The position numbers were made by a program, and so were the translations under genes. Below are positions 1-10,268 of a stretch of 40,899 nucleotides of DNA, in pieces. The stretch comes from Nocardia vermiculata NBRC 100427. Its GTDB lineage: Bacteria > Actinomycetota > Actinomycetes > Mycobacteriales > Mycobacteriaceae. Position 1 is the stretch's first letter, and every line of letters begins with the position of its first letter. The notes beneath the pieces were generated by a model. That model searched no databases. It saw nothing but the letters and a program-made list of their open reading frames with translations, and was not told the origin of the DNA. The stretch is from the NCBI RefSeq assembly GCF_001613265.1, contig NZ_BDCA01000046.1, positions 1-40,899 of the forward strand, read 5' to 3'.

Positions 1-1734
1 CAGCCCGGTCGCGTTCCCGGAGCGGGTCAGGACACAGCTCGGCTGCGCCGTCTCGACGATGTAGCGCACCCGGTCGTCGGGCTGGTCGGGGTCGAGTGGC
101 AGATAGGCCCCACCGGCGGCAACGATCGCATGGATCGCCACCACGAGTTCCGGTGACCGTGGCAGCATCACTGCCACAATGGTTTCCGGTCCTACTCCGC
201 GCTGTATCAAGTAGCGCGCCAGCCGGTTGACCCGGCCATCGAATTCCCGATACGACACGTCGACGCCTTCGAAGGTCACCGCCGTTGCCGCCGGCCGCTG
301 TGGTCGGCCTGCCAGCAATTCGGGCAGCGTCCGGGGACCGACCGGGTATTCGGTGGCGTTCGTGCCGGTGAGCAGATGGTCGCGGGCCGCGGCGTCCAGC
401 AACTCCAGCTCGGCGATCCGGGTCTCGGCAGCACCGGTCAGTGCGGTGAGGATTCGTTCGAAAACGTCCAGCAACGCATCGACACTCTCGGGATCGAACA
501 GCTCCGCGGCGTAGTGCACATGGAGATCGATTCCCGCGGGGGTGCCGTCCGCGGCGTAGCGTTCACTCGCCGTCCAGTGCTGATCGACCTGGATCGGCGC
601 CGCGCCCGGTTCCAGTGCCGCGATCCGCAGCCCGTCCAGCAGCAGCTCACCGCGGGCCTGGTTCTGCAACGTCAGCGAAATCTGATACAGCGGTGAATGA
701 GACTGTGACCGTGTCGGATTCAGTGTGTCGACCAGCTGTTCGAAGGGGACTGAGGCATGGTCGAAGGCGGCGAGGTCGGCCGCCCGCACCGTCCGCAACT
801 GATCGGCGAGCCGGTCCCGGCCACGAACCGGGGTGCGGAGCACGAGGGTGTTGACGAACATGCCGACGAGGTCGTCCACGTTCTGCTCACCACGTCCGGC
901 CACCGGCGTGCCCACGACCACATCGTCGCTGCCGCCGAAGCGGGCGAGCAGCACCGTCAGCGCCGTGTGCAGCACCATGAACGGTGTCGCGCGGTACTCG
1001 GTGGCGAGTTCGTGAATGCGCCGGTGCAGCGCGGGGCTCAGGGTCGCGGTGCGGCCCGCTCCGCGATGGGCGGCGACCGCGGGCCGGGGCCGGTCGGTGG
1101 GCAGTGTCGACAGCTCCGGCGCACCGGCCAGCTGCCGACGCCAGAATTCCAGCTGCCGTGCCGATTCCGATGCCGGATCGGTGGCCGCGCCGAGCGTGCG
1201 CTGCTGCCACAGTGCGTAGTCGGCGTAGTGGATCGGCAGTGGTTCCCACTCCGGTTCCCGGCCCCGGGTACGGGCCCGGTACGCGGTGGCGAGGTCCCGG
1301 GTCAGCGGCGCGAACGACCAGCCGTCGGCGGCGATGTGGTGCACGACGAACAGCAGCACATGGTTCTGTTCGGCGCGGCTGTCCCCGGGCTCGGGACGTA
1401 CCCGCAGCAACCGGATGCGGACCGGCACCTCGGCGGTCACGTCGAAGCGGGTGTGCGCCAGCTCCTCCGCGAGTGAGGTGACATCCGCCGCGTCGATATC
1501 GGTGATCGTCGGCTCGGCAGGGCCGGTCGGAAGAACCAGTTGCGTTGCCGTGCCGTCTATTTCGGGATAGCGGGTGCGCAGTGTCTCGTGCCGGTCGACG
1601 ACATCGCCCAGGCCCGCAGCCAGGGCGTCCACCTCCAGTTCGCCGGTCAGGCGCAGCGCGAAGGCGATGTTGTAGCTTCCGCCGCGGGTATCGAGACGGT
1701 TCAGCATCCACATCCGTTGCTGGGCGATCGACAG
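1..1734 (-). other. NRPS module 9, partial: C - A (cut by the window edge)
   Basis: A complete C domain (LSIAQQRMWMLNRL, HHIAADGWS near residue 2976, DDLVGMFVNTLVLRT) is followed by about 100 residues of an adenylation N-terminus (YREFDGRVNRLARYL, GGAYLPLDPDQP). The pocket residues lie outside the window, so no substrate can be read. Confidence 0.85.
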
Positions 1735-4700
1735 CGGCACCCGGTCCGGACGGGGTACGACGGCCGTCGGAGCGGTGTCCCCGGCGGCTCCCACCGTGAT
1801 CCGGGCGGCGAGCCCGCGCACGGTCGGTGCGTCGAACACGGCACGGACCGCGACCGGTATCGCGGTGGATTTCGACAGTCGCGCGGCGAGCTGGGTGGCG
1901 ATGAGTGAATTGCCGCCGAGGGCGAAGAAATCGTCGTCGGCGCCCACCTGCCCCACCCCGAGTACCGCGGCGAAGGTGTCGGCGACCAGTGTCTCGGCCG
2001 GTCCGACCGGTGCGCGGAAGGTGGCAGGCGCGAGGACCGGCTCCGGTAGCGCCTTGCGGTCCAGCTTGCCGACCGGGGTCAACGGAATCTTGTCCAGCAC
2101 GACCAGTGCGGCGGGCACCATATGCGAGGGCAGCCGCCCGGCCGCGAAATCGGTCAGCGCCGCCGGGTCGATCGCACGTCCCGGCTTCGGCAGGACATAG
2201 GAGACCAGCATGGTGGCGCGGGTGTCGTGTTCGCGGCCGATCGTGGTCGCGAAATCGACGTCGGGATGTGCCGCGAGCACCGCATCGATCTCGCCGAGTT
2301 CGACCCGGAAACCGCGGATCTTCACCTGGAAGTCGGTGCGGCCGACGTACTCCAGCTCCCATCGCGCCCCGGCCTCGGAGCTCACCCGCCAGCGCACCAC
2401 GTCCCCGGTGCGGTACATCCGGCTGCCGGGCAGGCCCCACGGATTCGGCAGGAAACGTTCGGCCGTGGCACCGGCGCGATTGCGGTAGCCCCTGGCGAGC
2501 CCGGCACCGGCCAGGTACAGCTCACCGGCCACCCCCGGTGCGGCGGGCCGCAGCCGCTGATCGAGCACCAGCGCCGACATGCCGCGCACCGGGGTGCCGA
2601 TGGTGATCGGCCGGCCCGCACGCAGCCGCGCATACGAGGAGATGATGCTGGTTTCGGTCGGACCGTAGCCATTGAAGTACCGGCGCCCCGGCGCCCACGA
2701 CCCCAGCAGGTCACCGGTGGTCACATCACCGCCGACCGACAGCACCCGCAGTTCGGGCAGCTGGTCCGGTTCGACGGTGCCCAGGACCGCCGGGGTGATG
2801 ACGGCGTGGGTGACTCGCTCGGTGCGCAGCAGCGCGCCCAGCTCCGGACCACCGAGCACGGCCGGCGGTACGACCACCAGGGTGGCGCCGGTCGCGAAGG
2901 CACAGATCCACTCCAGTACCGACGGATCGAAGCTGGGTGAGCAGATGTGCAGCATCCGGTGTTCGGGCTGTAACCCGTACCGCTCGATCGCTTCGTCGGC
3001 CAGACCACCGAGCCCGGCATGGGTGACGGTCACGCCCTTGGGCCGGCCGGTGGATCCCGAGGTGTAGATGACATATGCCGGATGTGAAATATGCAGTGGC
3101 GCAGTACGTTCTGCGTCGGCGACCGGCGCGGGAGACAGCGTCTCCAGTCCGGTGTCGAAGGACGGCGCATCGAGCACCAGCCACCGCACATCGGCAGGCA
3201 GCGCCTCGGCGTAGGCCGCGACCGTGATGCCGATCCGGGCGGCCGAGTCGGTGAGCATGTACCGCATCCGCTCGACCGGATAGGTCGGGTCGACCGGTAC
3301 GTGCGCACCGCCCGCCTTCGCGACCGCGACGGCTGCCGCGACCATCTCGTAGGACCGCGGCAGCGCCACCGCCACCAGCTGTTCCGGGCCCACGCCCAGC
3401 GAGATCAGGTGCCGGGCCAGCCGACTGGTGTAGTCGTCGAACTCGCCGTAACCGACCGAACGGCCCGCGGCGCGCACCGCGATCCGATCGCGGCCGAAAC
3501 GCACGCCCGCCGTGCACAGTTCCGCCAGGGTGAGCGCCGGCTGCGGCACCGGCGGGCGCGTCAGATGCGCGTGTTCATCGGGCTCCAGCAGCGAGAGGTC
3601 CCCGACCGGAGCATCCGCGTCGGCAAGCAACTGCCGTAGCAGTCCGGTGAAGCGGCGGGCCAAGCTTGCCACCGTCGATTCGTCGAACAGATCACGGGCA
3701 TAGGCGAATTCGGCATCCATACCGGATTCCGTCTCGCGAATATTCAGCGCCAGGTCGAATTTCGCCGTTTCGGTCTCGATCTCGACCGTGCTCGCTCGCA
3801 AGCCCGGTAGCTCGAGTGTCCCGCCGGGCAGGTTCTCGAAGGCCAGCGCCACCTGGAACAACGGGTGGCGCGCGGTCGACCGTTCCGGCTCGAGCAGTTC
3901 CACCAGCCGCTCGAACGGCAACTCCGCATGGGCGAAGGCACGCAGGTCGGTGTCCTTGGTGGCGGCGAGCAGTTCGGTGAACGACAGCGCCCCCGGAACC
4001 CGGGTCCGCAACACCACGGTGTTGACGAACATGCCGATCAGATCGTCGAGTTCACGTTCGCCACGGCCGGCGACAGGGGCGCCGATCGCGAGATCCTCGG
4101 CGCCGGTCATCCGGGCCAGAAAGATCGACAGCGCGGTGTGCACCGCCATGAAGGTGGTGGCCTGCTGCCGCCGGGCCAGCTCCCGCAGGCCGTCGCGGAT
4201 CTCGCTGTCGAGTTCGAAGCGCACCCGCCCGCCCGCATAGCTGGGCCGGACCGGCCGCGGCCGGTCGGTGGGCAGGTTCAGCTCGTCGGCCAGTCCGTCC
4301 AGGGTGGTGCGCCAGAACTCGGCCTGGGCACCGGCCACACTGGCGGGGTCGGTATCGGATCCGAGCACTGTGTGCTGCCAGATGCTGAAGTCGGCGTACT
4401 GGACGGGCAGCGCGGACCACTGTGGCGCGGTCCCGGCCGCGCGGTGCCCGTACGCGGTCATCAGGTCGCGGGTCAGTGGTGCGATCGACCAGCCGTCGGC
4501 GGCGATATGGTGCGCGACGAAGACGAGGACGTGCTCGGACTCGCCGGTGCGCAGTAGCGCGATGCGCAGCGGCGGCGCGGCGGTCACATCGAATCCGGTC
4601 GCGGTCAGCTCCGCGATACGCTCGCGCAGCCGGTGCGGTGCGACCTGCTCGGGGACGGCAGCACACCCGGCAGCCGTGGCGGGCAGCACCAGCTGGACCG

Positions 4701-7700
4701 GGCCGTCCTCGGACTCCGGGTAGTAGGTGCGCAGGGTTTCGTGTCGTTCGATCAGATCGCCCAGCGCCGCGTGCAGGGCATCGATATCCAGATCGCCGGT
4801 GAGCCGCACGGCGACGGGGATGTTGTGCGCCGCCGATCCGGGGTCGAAACGGTTCAGGAACCACATCCGCTGCTGGGCCGCTGAGAGCGGAATCCGGTGC
4901 GGGCGCGGGTGTGCGACCAGCGGCGGACGGGCCGCGCCGGGCTCGTCCCCGCCGAGTGCGGCCGCGAGCCCTGCCACCGTGGCGTGCTCGAACAGGGCAC
5001 GCACCGGAACCCGAGCATCGATCAGGCGCGCGAGGCGGGCCGCGACGCGGGTCGCGTCGAGGGAACTGCCGCCGAGGGCGAAGAAGTCGTCGTCGCGGCC
5101 GACCCTTTCCCGGTCCAGCACCTCACCGAATACCTCGGCGACCTGGTGCTCACGCCGGGTGCGCGGTGCGTCGAATCGGCCGGCGGCCCGCTCCGGCACC
5201 GGTAGTGCGCCGCGGTCGAGCTTGCCGCTGCTGTTCAGCGGGAACGCGTCGAGTTCGACGATCGCGGTGGGGATCATATAGCCGGGCAGCTTCTTGCCCA
5301 GACCGCTCCGCACCGCCTGCACCTCGAAGTCGGCTCCCGGGGTGCGGATGACGTAACCGGCCAGAAAGTCGCCGCTGTCACCGCTGATCAGCCGGACCGC
5401 GGCCTGTCCCACACCGGGCACTGCCAGCAGCGCGGTCTCGATCTCGGGGAGTTCGATGCGCTGCCCGCGGAACTTCACCTGGAAGTCGATGCGTCCCAGG
5501 TAGTCCAGTTCGCCGTCGGGGGTCCACCGGGCCAGATCGCCGGTGCGATACATGCGCTCCCCGCCGAAGGTGAACGGGTTGGCGACGAACCGGTCGGCGG
5601 TCAGATCGGCCCGGCCGTAGTAGCCACGCGCGAGCTGCGTACCGGCCAGGTACAGCTCTCCCGGCACCCCGATCGGGACCGGATGCAGCCGCGCGTCCAG
5701 CACAAAAACCTGCGAATTCCATTCCGGCTCACCGATCGGGACGCTGCGCACGTCGTCCGGGGTGACTTCGTGGCAGGTGATCGATACCGCCGCCTCGGTC
5801 GGCCCGTACAGGTTGTGCAGCGCACCACCGCACTTCTCGGCGAACAGGGCGGCGGTTTCGGCGGGCAGCGCCTCACCGACGATGAACGCCGCTCGTAGCG
5901 TGCTCAGCTCGTCCGGTTCGGCATGGTTGAGGAATACCGTGAGCATCGAGGGGACGAAGTCGGTCAGCGTCACCCGCTCGGCGGCGACGGTCTCGGCGAG
6001 GTAGCGCGCATCGCGATGCCCGTCGGGTGCGGCGAGGATCAGGGTCGCTCCGGCACGCAACGGCAGGAAATACCCCCACAACGAGACGTCGAAGGTGGCG
6101 GCGGTCTTCTGCAGGTAGATGTCGGTGGCCTTGGGCCCGTATTCGGCATGCATCCACTCGAGCTGATTGGCGATGGCGCGGTGGCTGACCGCCACCCCCT
6201 TGGGCCGGCCGGTGGACCCCGAGGTGAACAGCACGTACGCGGGGTGATCCGGGCACAGGGCACCGCGGCGTTCACCGTCGCAGATCTTGCCGGCCGGGTA
6301 GTCGGTGAGGTCCAGGTCGTCGAGGTGATGCAGGGGTACCGTGCGGAAGGCCGGCGGGAGCTCGAATCCGGCGGTGCGCGTGGTGAGTACGGTGTGCGGC
6401 CGCGCGGTGGCGAAGATGTGCCCGATCCGTTCGATCGGATGCTCCGGGTCGACCGGGACGTAGGCGCCGCCCGCGCGCAGCACCGCGTACATACCCACGA
6501 CCAGCTCGATCGAGCGCCCCATAGCCAGCACGACCAGGGTCTCCGGGCCCACTCCGGTTTCGATCAGCTTGCGGGCCAGCCGGTTCGCCCGCTCGGACAG
6601 TTCCGCGTAGGTGAGGGTCCGTCCCTCGAAGACGAGTGCACGGTTGCCCGGCGTGCGACGGGTCTGCTTATCGAAGCCGTCGTGCAGGAACCGGTCGAGC
6701 ACCTTGTGCCCACTGGCGTTCCAGCTGGAGGTCACATAGTCGAGTTCACCGGCGTCGAGCAGTTCCAGATCACCGACCGCGCGATTCGGTGCGGCCAGCG
6801 CCCCGTCGAGCAACCGCAGATATTTGGCGGCGAACTCCTCGACGGTGGGGCCGTCGAACAGGTCGGTGGCGTAGGTGAATTCCGCCCGATATCCGCCGCC
6901 CTCCGGCGGTGTGGAAATAGTCAGTTGCAGATCGAATTTCGCCACGCCCGGATCGAAATCGACCATGTCGGTGCGCAGGCCGGGCAGCTCCGGTGCGCCG
7001 ACGCCGATGTTCTGCATGAACAGCCCGACCTGGAACAGCGGGTGGCGGGCCTGCGAACGCGCCGGATTCAGCACCTCCACCAGCCGTTCGAACGGGATGT
7101 CGGCGTGTGCGAACGCGTCGAGGTCCCGGATGCGGGCATGGCGAACCAGATCGGCGAAGCCGAGGTCCCCGCGCACCGGTGTGCGCAACACCAGGGTGTT
7201 GACGAACATGCCGACCAGATCGTCCAGTGCCCGTTCGCCGCGGCCGGCAACCGGCGAGCCGATCGCGATATCCGTGCTGCCCGACAGCCGGGCCAGCAGT
7301 ACGGCCAATGCGGTGTGCAGCACCATGAACGGCGTCGCACGCAGTTGCTCGGCGAGCGCGTCCACCGCCGCCCGGAGTTCGGCGTCGATCGCGAAGGCGA
7401 CGGTCGCTCCACGATACGAGGTGGTGGCGGGTCGCGGACGATCCGTCGGCAGATCCAATTGCGCCGGCAGGCCTGTCAATTCACGCTGCCAGAACGACAG
7501 TTGCCGCGCCGCCTCCGATCCGGGCTCGGTGTCCGCACCGAGCACCTTCCCCTGCCACAGGGTGTAGTCGGCGTACTGCAGTGGTAGTGGTTGCCACTGC
7601 GGTGGGTTCCCTGCGGTCCGCGCCGAGTAGGCGGTGATCAGGTCGCGCAGCAGCGGCCCCATCGACACCCCGTCGGCGGCGATGTGGTGAACCACCAGGA

Positions 7701-10266
7701 CCAGTGTGTGATCCTCGGGGCCGGTGCGCAGCAGGCGAATACGCAGCGGAATTTCGGCGGTCACATCGAATCCGGTGCCCGCTACCGCGCGTACCTCGGT
7801 GAGCAGCGCGGGTTCGGCGACGTCCACGGGTGTCGGGTCGAGTTCGGCGGCCGGTCGGATCACCTGCACCGCACCGTCCGGAGTCTGCGGGTAGACGGTG
7901 CGCAGCACCTCGTGCCGCTCGATCACGTCGGATACGGCGGCGAACAGTGCGGCGGTGTCGAGCGGACCGCGCAGCCGCAGTGCGATCGGGATGTTGTCCA
8001 CCGCGACCGCGCCGGTATCGGCGGCATCGGTATTGGCCAGATGGTTGAGAAACCACATCCGGCGCTGCGCCGCGGAGAGCGGAATCGCGTCCGGGCGCGG
8101 TTCGGCGAGCAGCGGCGGGCGCACCCGGGCGGCGGCGGCCGGGCCAGTCGTGGCGGCCAGGCCGGCCGGGGTCGGGCGATCGAAGAAGTCGCGCACGTCC
8201 ACCCCGGCGCCGAGAGCCGCGGAGATGCGGGCGATCGCCCGCGCGGCCAGCAGCGAGTTGCCGCCCCGGGCGAAGAAGTCGTCGTCGGCCCCGACTCGAT
8301 CCACCCCGAGCAGCTCGGCGAATATCTCCGCGACGGCTTGTTCGCCGGGGGTGGCAGGCTCCCGGAACATCTCTGCGGCGCCGGCGAATTCGGGCTCCGG
8401 TAGTGCGGTGCGGTCCAGTTTTCCGTTGGCGTTCACCGGCATGCGTTCCAGCACGGTCAGGACCGCCGGAACCATATAGTCCGGGATGCGCTCGGCGGCG
8501 CCGCGCAGAATCGAACCGGTATCGAGCACGCAGCCTACGGCCGCGACCACATATCCGGCCAGCTGGTCGCCGGTGCTGTGCCGGTACACCACCACCGCGG
8601 CCTGCGCGACGGTCTCGTGCGCCAGCAGTGCCGCCTCCACGTCGCCCAGCTCGATCCGCAGGCCGCGCAGCTTCACCTGGAAATCACTGCGGCCCAGATA
8701 TTCCAGTTCCCGGGGCCCACCGTCGGCGCCGCCGCGGCGACGGACGAGATCACCGGTCCGGTACATCCGGTCACCGGGCGCCCCGTGTGGATCGGCGACG
8801 AAGCGCTCCGCGGTGAGGGCGCCGCGACCGAGGTAACCGCGGGCAAGTTGCACGCCGGACAGGTACAGCTCGCCGACCACGCCGTCCGGGGTCGGTTGCA
8901 GATTGTCGTCGAGCACCCGCAACTCGGTGTCGTCGGCCGCGATGCCGATCGGCACCGAGTCCACGTCCGCGCCGGTCACCTCGTGCGCGGTGACGTCGAC
9001 CGCGGCCTCGGTCGGACCGTACAGATTGTGCAGGGTGGCACCGCTGACATCGCGCAATGCCGCGGCCGTCGCGGCGGGCAGAGCCTCCCCGGATGCGAAG
9101 AGCATGCGCAGCGAATCGATGGTGTGCATCGCCTCGGCGTCGGCCACCGCGGCCGCGAAGACCGCCAACATGGACGGCACGAAATGTGCGACGGTGACCT
9201 GTTTTTCGCCGATGACCTCGATCAGATAGCGCGGGTCGCGATGCCCGTCGGGTGCTGCGAGCAGCAATCGTGCACCGACCTGCAGGGGCCAGAAGAACTC
9301 CCAGACCGAAACGTCGAAGGTGAACGGCGTCTTCTGCAGCACCACATCCGATTCGGTCATCCGGTAGACGCGGTCGCGCCAGCGAAGATTCGCGACGATC
9401 GCGCGATGTGAGATCGCCACGCCCTTGGGCCGGCCGGTGGAACCGGAGGTGAAGATGACGTAGGCGGTATTGTCCGGACGAGCCACAGTGACGGTGCCGG
9501 ACTCGAGCGCTGACCCTGTGACCGGTGTCGCCCAATCGAATTCATCGACCCGCAGTACCGGTGTGCCCGCGAGCGACGGAAGTTCGGTCGTGGTGAGAAC
9601 CACCACGGGTGCGGCGATCTCCAGCACGTACGCGACACGTTCGGCGGGATGCGCCGGATCGATCGGCACATAGGCACCGCCGGCCTTGTGCACCGCGTAC
9701 ATGCCGATCACCAGTTCGAGCGAACGGTGCATGGCCAGTCCAACCCGGGCGTCCGGTCCGACGCCCAACCGGATCAGCGTCCATGCGAGGGTGTTCGCGC
9801 GCGCGTCGAGTTCGGCGTAGGTGAGGGTGTTGCCCTCGAATTCCACCGCCACGGCATCAGGAGTGCGCTGCACCTGCGCGGCGAACAGGGTGGCCAGCGT
9901 GTCGGCGGGTGCGAGACCGGGGGTCAGCAGGTCCTGCGCGGCAGCGAGCGCATCGTCGAGCAGGTCGGAGACCGCGGCCGCCAGCGCACCTTCGCCGGCA
10001 TCCAGCAATTGCGGAACCTGCCCCGATATCACCACCTGCACCAGCGCATCCGGGGTGAGTGCGGCACCCATCGTGGTGGTCAGTTCGCGCACCCGGGCGT
10101 CCAGCTCGGCGTAGCGGACCATGGTGTCACCGTGCCGGATCGCGATTCGCTCGGGTTCCCGGTCGGCGACCACCTCGATCAGGTACGGAAGGTCCGCGAT
10201 ACCGTAGGCCCCGCGCAGGGGGTGCTCGATGGATCGAACGGGTGTAACCGACTCCGCATGCGTCAT
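1..10266 (-). CDS. Non-ribosomal peptide synthetase, second gene of the assembly line (3' end off the left edge)
   Basis: This is a cytoplasmic NRPS that continues the assembly line begun by the upstream gene. The frame is open from the ATG at 10264-10266 to the window edge (3422 codons). Order seen: A-like N-terminal remnant (residues about 26-95), A6-T6 (4'-phosphopantetheine Ser about 671), C7-A7-T7 (Ser about 1735), C8-A8-T8 (Ser about 2787), C9, then the first ~100 residues of A9. All C domains keep HHxxxDG (HHIAADG near 860, 1919 and 2976). All T domains read GG[NS]SL. A6 carries the serine pocket code DVWHFSLVDK. The start is fixed by the TGATG overlap with the upstream stop, implying coupled translation and equimolar subunits. 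It begins with A rather than C, so it must take its acceptor-side condensation from the C domain ending the upstream protein. No E or TE domain is seen; release must be encoded further left. The peptide product is unknown. Confidence 0.95.
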   Translation of the reverse strand, partial: MTHAESVTPVRSIEHPLRGAYGIADLPYLIEVVADREPERIAIRHGDTMVRYAELDARVRELTTTMGAALTPDALVQVVISGQVPQLLDAGEGALAAAVSDLLDDALAAAQDLLTPGLAPADTLATLFAAQVQRTPDAVAVEFEGNTLTYAELDARANTLAWTLIRLGVGPDARVGLAMHRSLELVIGMYAVHKAGGAYVPIDPAHPAERVAYVLEIAAPVVVLTTTELPSLAGTPVLRVDEFDWATPVTGSALESGTVTVARPDNTAYVIFTSGSTGRPKGVAISHRAIVANLRWRDRVYRMTESDVVLQKTPFTFDVSVWEFFWPLQVGARLLLAAPDGHRDPRYLIEVIGEKQVTVAHFVPSMLAVFAAAVADAEAMHTIDSLRMLFASGEALPAATAAALRDVSGATLHNLYGPTEAAVDVTAHEVTGADVDSVPIGIAADDTELRVLDDNLQPTPDGVVGELYLSGVQLARGYLGRGALTAERFVADPHGAPGDRMYRTGDLVRRRGGADGGPRELEYLGRSDFQVKLRGLRIELGDVEAALLAHETVAQAAVVVYRHSTGDQLAGYVVAAVGCVLDTGSILRGAAERIPDYMVPAVLTVLERMPVNANGKLDRTALPEPEFAGAAEMFREPATPGEQAVAEIFAELLGVDRVGADDDFFARGGNSLLAARAIARISAALGAGVDVRDFFDRPTPAGLAATTGPAAAARVRPPLLAEPRPDAIPLSAAQRRMWFLNHLANTDAADTGAVAVDNIPIALRLRGPLDTAALFAAVSDVIERHEVLRTVYPQTPDGAVQVIRPAAELDPTPVDVAEPALLTEVRAVAGTGFDVTAEIPLRIRLLRTGPEDHTLVLVVHHIAADGVSMGPLLRDLITAYSARTAGNPPQWQPLPLQYADYTLWQGKVLGADTEPGSEAARQLSFWQRELTGLPAQLDLPTDRPRPATTSYRGATVAFAIDAELRAAVDALAEQLRATPFMVLHTALAVLLARLSGSTDIAIGSPVAGRGERALDDLVGMFVNTLVLRTPVRGDLGFADLVRHARIRDLDAFAHADIPFERLVEVLNPARSQARHPLFQVGLFMQNIGVGAPELPGLRTDMVDFDPGVAKFDLQLTISTPPEGGGYRAEFTYATDLFDGPTVEEFAAKYLRLLDGALAAPNRAVGDLELLDAGELDYVTSSWNASGHKVLDRFLHDGFDKQTRRTPGNRALVFEGRTLTYAELSERANRLARKLIETGVGPETLVVLAMGRSIELVVGMYAVLRAGGAYVPVDPEHPIERIGHIFATARPHTVLTTRTAGFELPPAFRTVPLHHLDDLDLTDYPAGKICDGERRGALCPDHPAYVLFTSGSTGRPKGVAVSHRAIANQLEWMHAEYGPKATDIYLQKTAATFDVSLWGYFLPLRAGATLILAAPDGHRDARYLAETVAAERVTLTDFVPSMLTVFLNHAEPDELSTLRAAFIVGEALPAETAALFAEKCGGALHNLYGPTEAAVSITCHEVTPDDVRSVPIGEPEWNSQVFVLDARLHPVPIGVPGELYLAGTQLARGYYGRADLTADRFVANPFTFGGERMYRTGDLARWTPDGELDYLGRIDFQVKFRGQRIELPEIETALLAVPGVGQAAVRLISGDSGDFLAGYVIRTPGADFEVQAVRSGLGKKLPGYMIPTAIVELDAFPLNSSGKLDRGALPVPERAAGRFDAPRTRREHQVAEVFGEVLDRERVGRDDDFFALGGSSLDATRVAARLARLIDARVPVRALFEHATVAGLAAALGGDEPGAARPPLVAHPRPHRIPLSAAQQRMWFLNRFDPGSAAHNIPVAVRLTGDLDIDALHAALGDLIERHETLRTYYPESEDGPVQLVLPATAAGCAAVPEQVAPHRLRERIAELTATGFDVTAAPPLRIALLRTGESEHVLVFVAHHIAADGWSIAPLTRDLMTAYGHRAAGTAPQWSALPVQYADFSIWQHTVLGSDTDPASVAGAQAEFWRTTLDGLADELNLPTDRPRPVRPSYAGGRVRFELDSEIRDGLRELARRQQATTFMAVHTALSIFLARMTGAEDLAIGAPVAGRGERELDDLIGMFVNTVVLRTRVPGALSFTELLAATKDTDLRAFAHAELPFERLVELLEPERSTARHPLFQVALAFENLPGGTLELPGLRASTVEIETETAKFDLALNIRETESGMDAEFAYARDLFDESTVASLARRFTGLLRQLLADADAPVGDLSLLEPDEHAHLTRPPVPQPALTLAELCTAGVRFGRDRIAVRAAGRSVGYGEFDDYTSRLARHLISLGVGPEQLVAVALPRSYEMVAAAVAVAKAGGAHVPVDPTYPVERMRYMLTDSAARIGITVAAYAEALPADVRWLVLDAPSFDTGLETLSPAPVADAERTAPLHISHPAYVIYTSGSTGRPKGVTVTHAGLGGLADEAIERYGLQPEHRMLHICSPSFDPSVLEWICAFATGATLVVVPPAVLGGPELGALLRTERVTHAVITPAVLGTVEPDQLPELRVLSVGGDVTTGDLLGSWAPGRRYFNGYGPTETSIISSYARLRAGRPITIGTPVRGMSALVLDQRLRPAAPGVAGELYLAGAGLARGYRNRAGATAERFLPNPWGLPGSRMYRTGDVVRWRVSSEAGARWELEYVGRTDFQVKIRGFRVELGEIDAVLAAHPDVDFATTIGREHDTRATMLVSYVLPKPGRAIDPAALTDFAAGRLPSHMVPAALVVLDKIPLTPVGKLDRKALPEPVLAPATFRAPVGPAETLVADTFAAVLGVGQVGADDDFFALGGNSLIATQLAARLSKSTAIPVAVRAVFDAPTVRGLAARITVGAAGDTAPTAVVPRPDRVPLSIAQQRMWMLNRLDTRGGSYNIAFALRLTGELEVDALAAGLGDVVDRHETLRTRYPEIDGTATQLVLPTGPAEPTITDIDAADVTSLAEELAHTRFDVTAEVPVRIRLLRVRPEPGDSRAEQNHVLLFVVHHIAADGWSFAPLTRDLATAYRARTRGREPEWEPLPIHYADYALWQQRTLGAATDPASESARQLEFWRRQLAGAPELSTLPTDRPRPAVAAHRGAGRTATLSPALHRRIHELATEYRATPFMVLHTALTVLLARFGGSDDVVVGTPVAGRGEQNVDDLVGMFVNTLVLRTPVRGRDRLADQLRTVRAADLAAFDHASVPFEQLVDTLNPTRSQSHSPLYQISLTLQNQARGELLLDGLRIAALEPGAAPIQVDQHWTASERYAADGTPAGIDLHVHYAAELFDPESVDALLDVFERILTALTGAAETRIAELELLDAAARDHLLTGTNATEYPVGPRTLPELLAGRPQRPAATAVTFEGVDVSYREFDGRVNRLARYLIQRGVGPETIVAVMLPRSPELVVAIHAIVAAGGAYLPLDPDQPDDRVRYIVETAQPSCVLTRSGNATGL
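1735..4889 (-). other. NRPS module 8: C - A(atypical pocket) - T
   Basis: The C domain has HHIAADGWS. The A domain differs from the rest: SPSFDPSVLEWICAF has Leu instead of Trp at position 239. With HAVITPAVL, LSVGGDV and GYGPTETSII the code is about DPLVSGGIIK. The core motifs (YTSGSTGRPKG, YRTGDVVRW, GKLDR) are intact, so it should be active. Substrate unknown. The T domain reads LGGNSLIAT, Ser codon 1906-1908. Confidence 0.82.
4890..8094 (-). other. NRPS module 7: C - A(unassigned) - T
   Basis: The C domain has HHIAADGVS. The A domain has FDVSLWGYF, TDFVPSML, AFIVGEAL and LYGPTEAAVS, giving DVWDFVLVSK. An acidic residue at position 278 is unusual and may point to a basic or polar substrate, but I cannot assign one. 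The T domain reads LGGSSLDAT, Ser codon 5062-5064. Confidence 0.82.
8095..9981 (-). other. NRPS module 6, second part: A(Ser) - T
   Basis: A complete adenylation domain (FTSGSTGRPKG near residue 273, FDVSVWEFFW, AHFVPSML, LFASGEAL, LYGPTEAAVD, NANGKLDR) gives DVWHFSLVDK, the third Ser pocket of the locus. T6 reads RGGNSLLAA with its Ser codon at 8254-8256. The preceding residue is Arg where most T domains here have Leu. Confidence 0.87.
9982..10191 (-). other. N-terminal A-like remnant, candidate acceptor-side docking domain (residues 26-95)
   Basis: This stretch precedes the complete A6 domain and looks like a second, truncated adenylation N-terminus (LPYLIEVVADREPERIAIRH, YAELDARV, MGAALTPDA, DAGEGAL). 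It is followed by an Ala/Leu-rich linker of about 25 residues before the true A6 start (TLATLFAAQ). It mirrors the C-terminal remnant of the upstream protein position by position. It is too short to be catalytic. Confidence 0.6.
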
Positions 10267-10268
10267 CA
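10264..10268 (-). promoter_or_regulatory. TGATG stop/start overlap coupling the two NRPS genes
   Basis: The stop codon TGA of the first NRPS gene (10266-10268) shares its A with the ATG of the second (10264-10266). This geometry is typical of translational coupling, and it fixes the start of the second gene without a separate ribosome-binding site. The two subunits should be made in equal amounts from one transcript. Confidence 0.85.

Noticed and set aside
887..2440. 517-codon minus-strand frame within the second NRPS gene
   Set aside because: It is out of frame with the NRPS motifs (Ser codons of T6-T8 fix the true frame) and has an Arg/Gly/Pro-rich meaningless translation.
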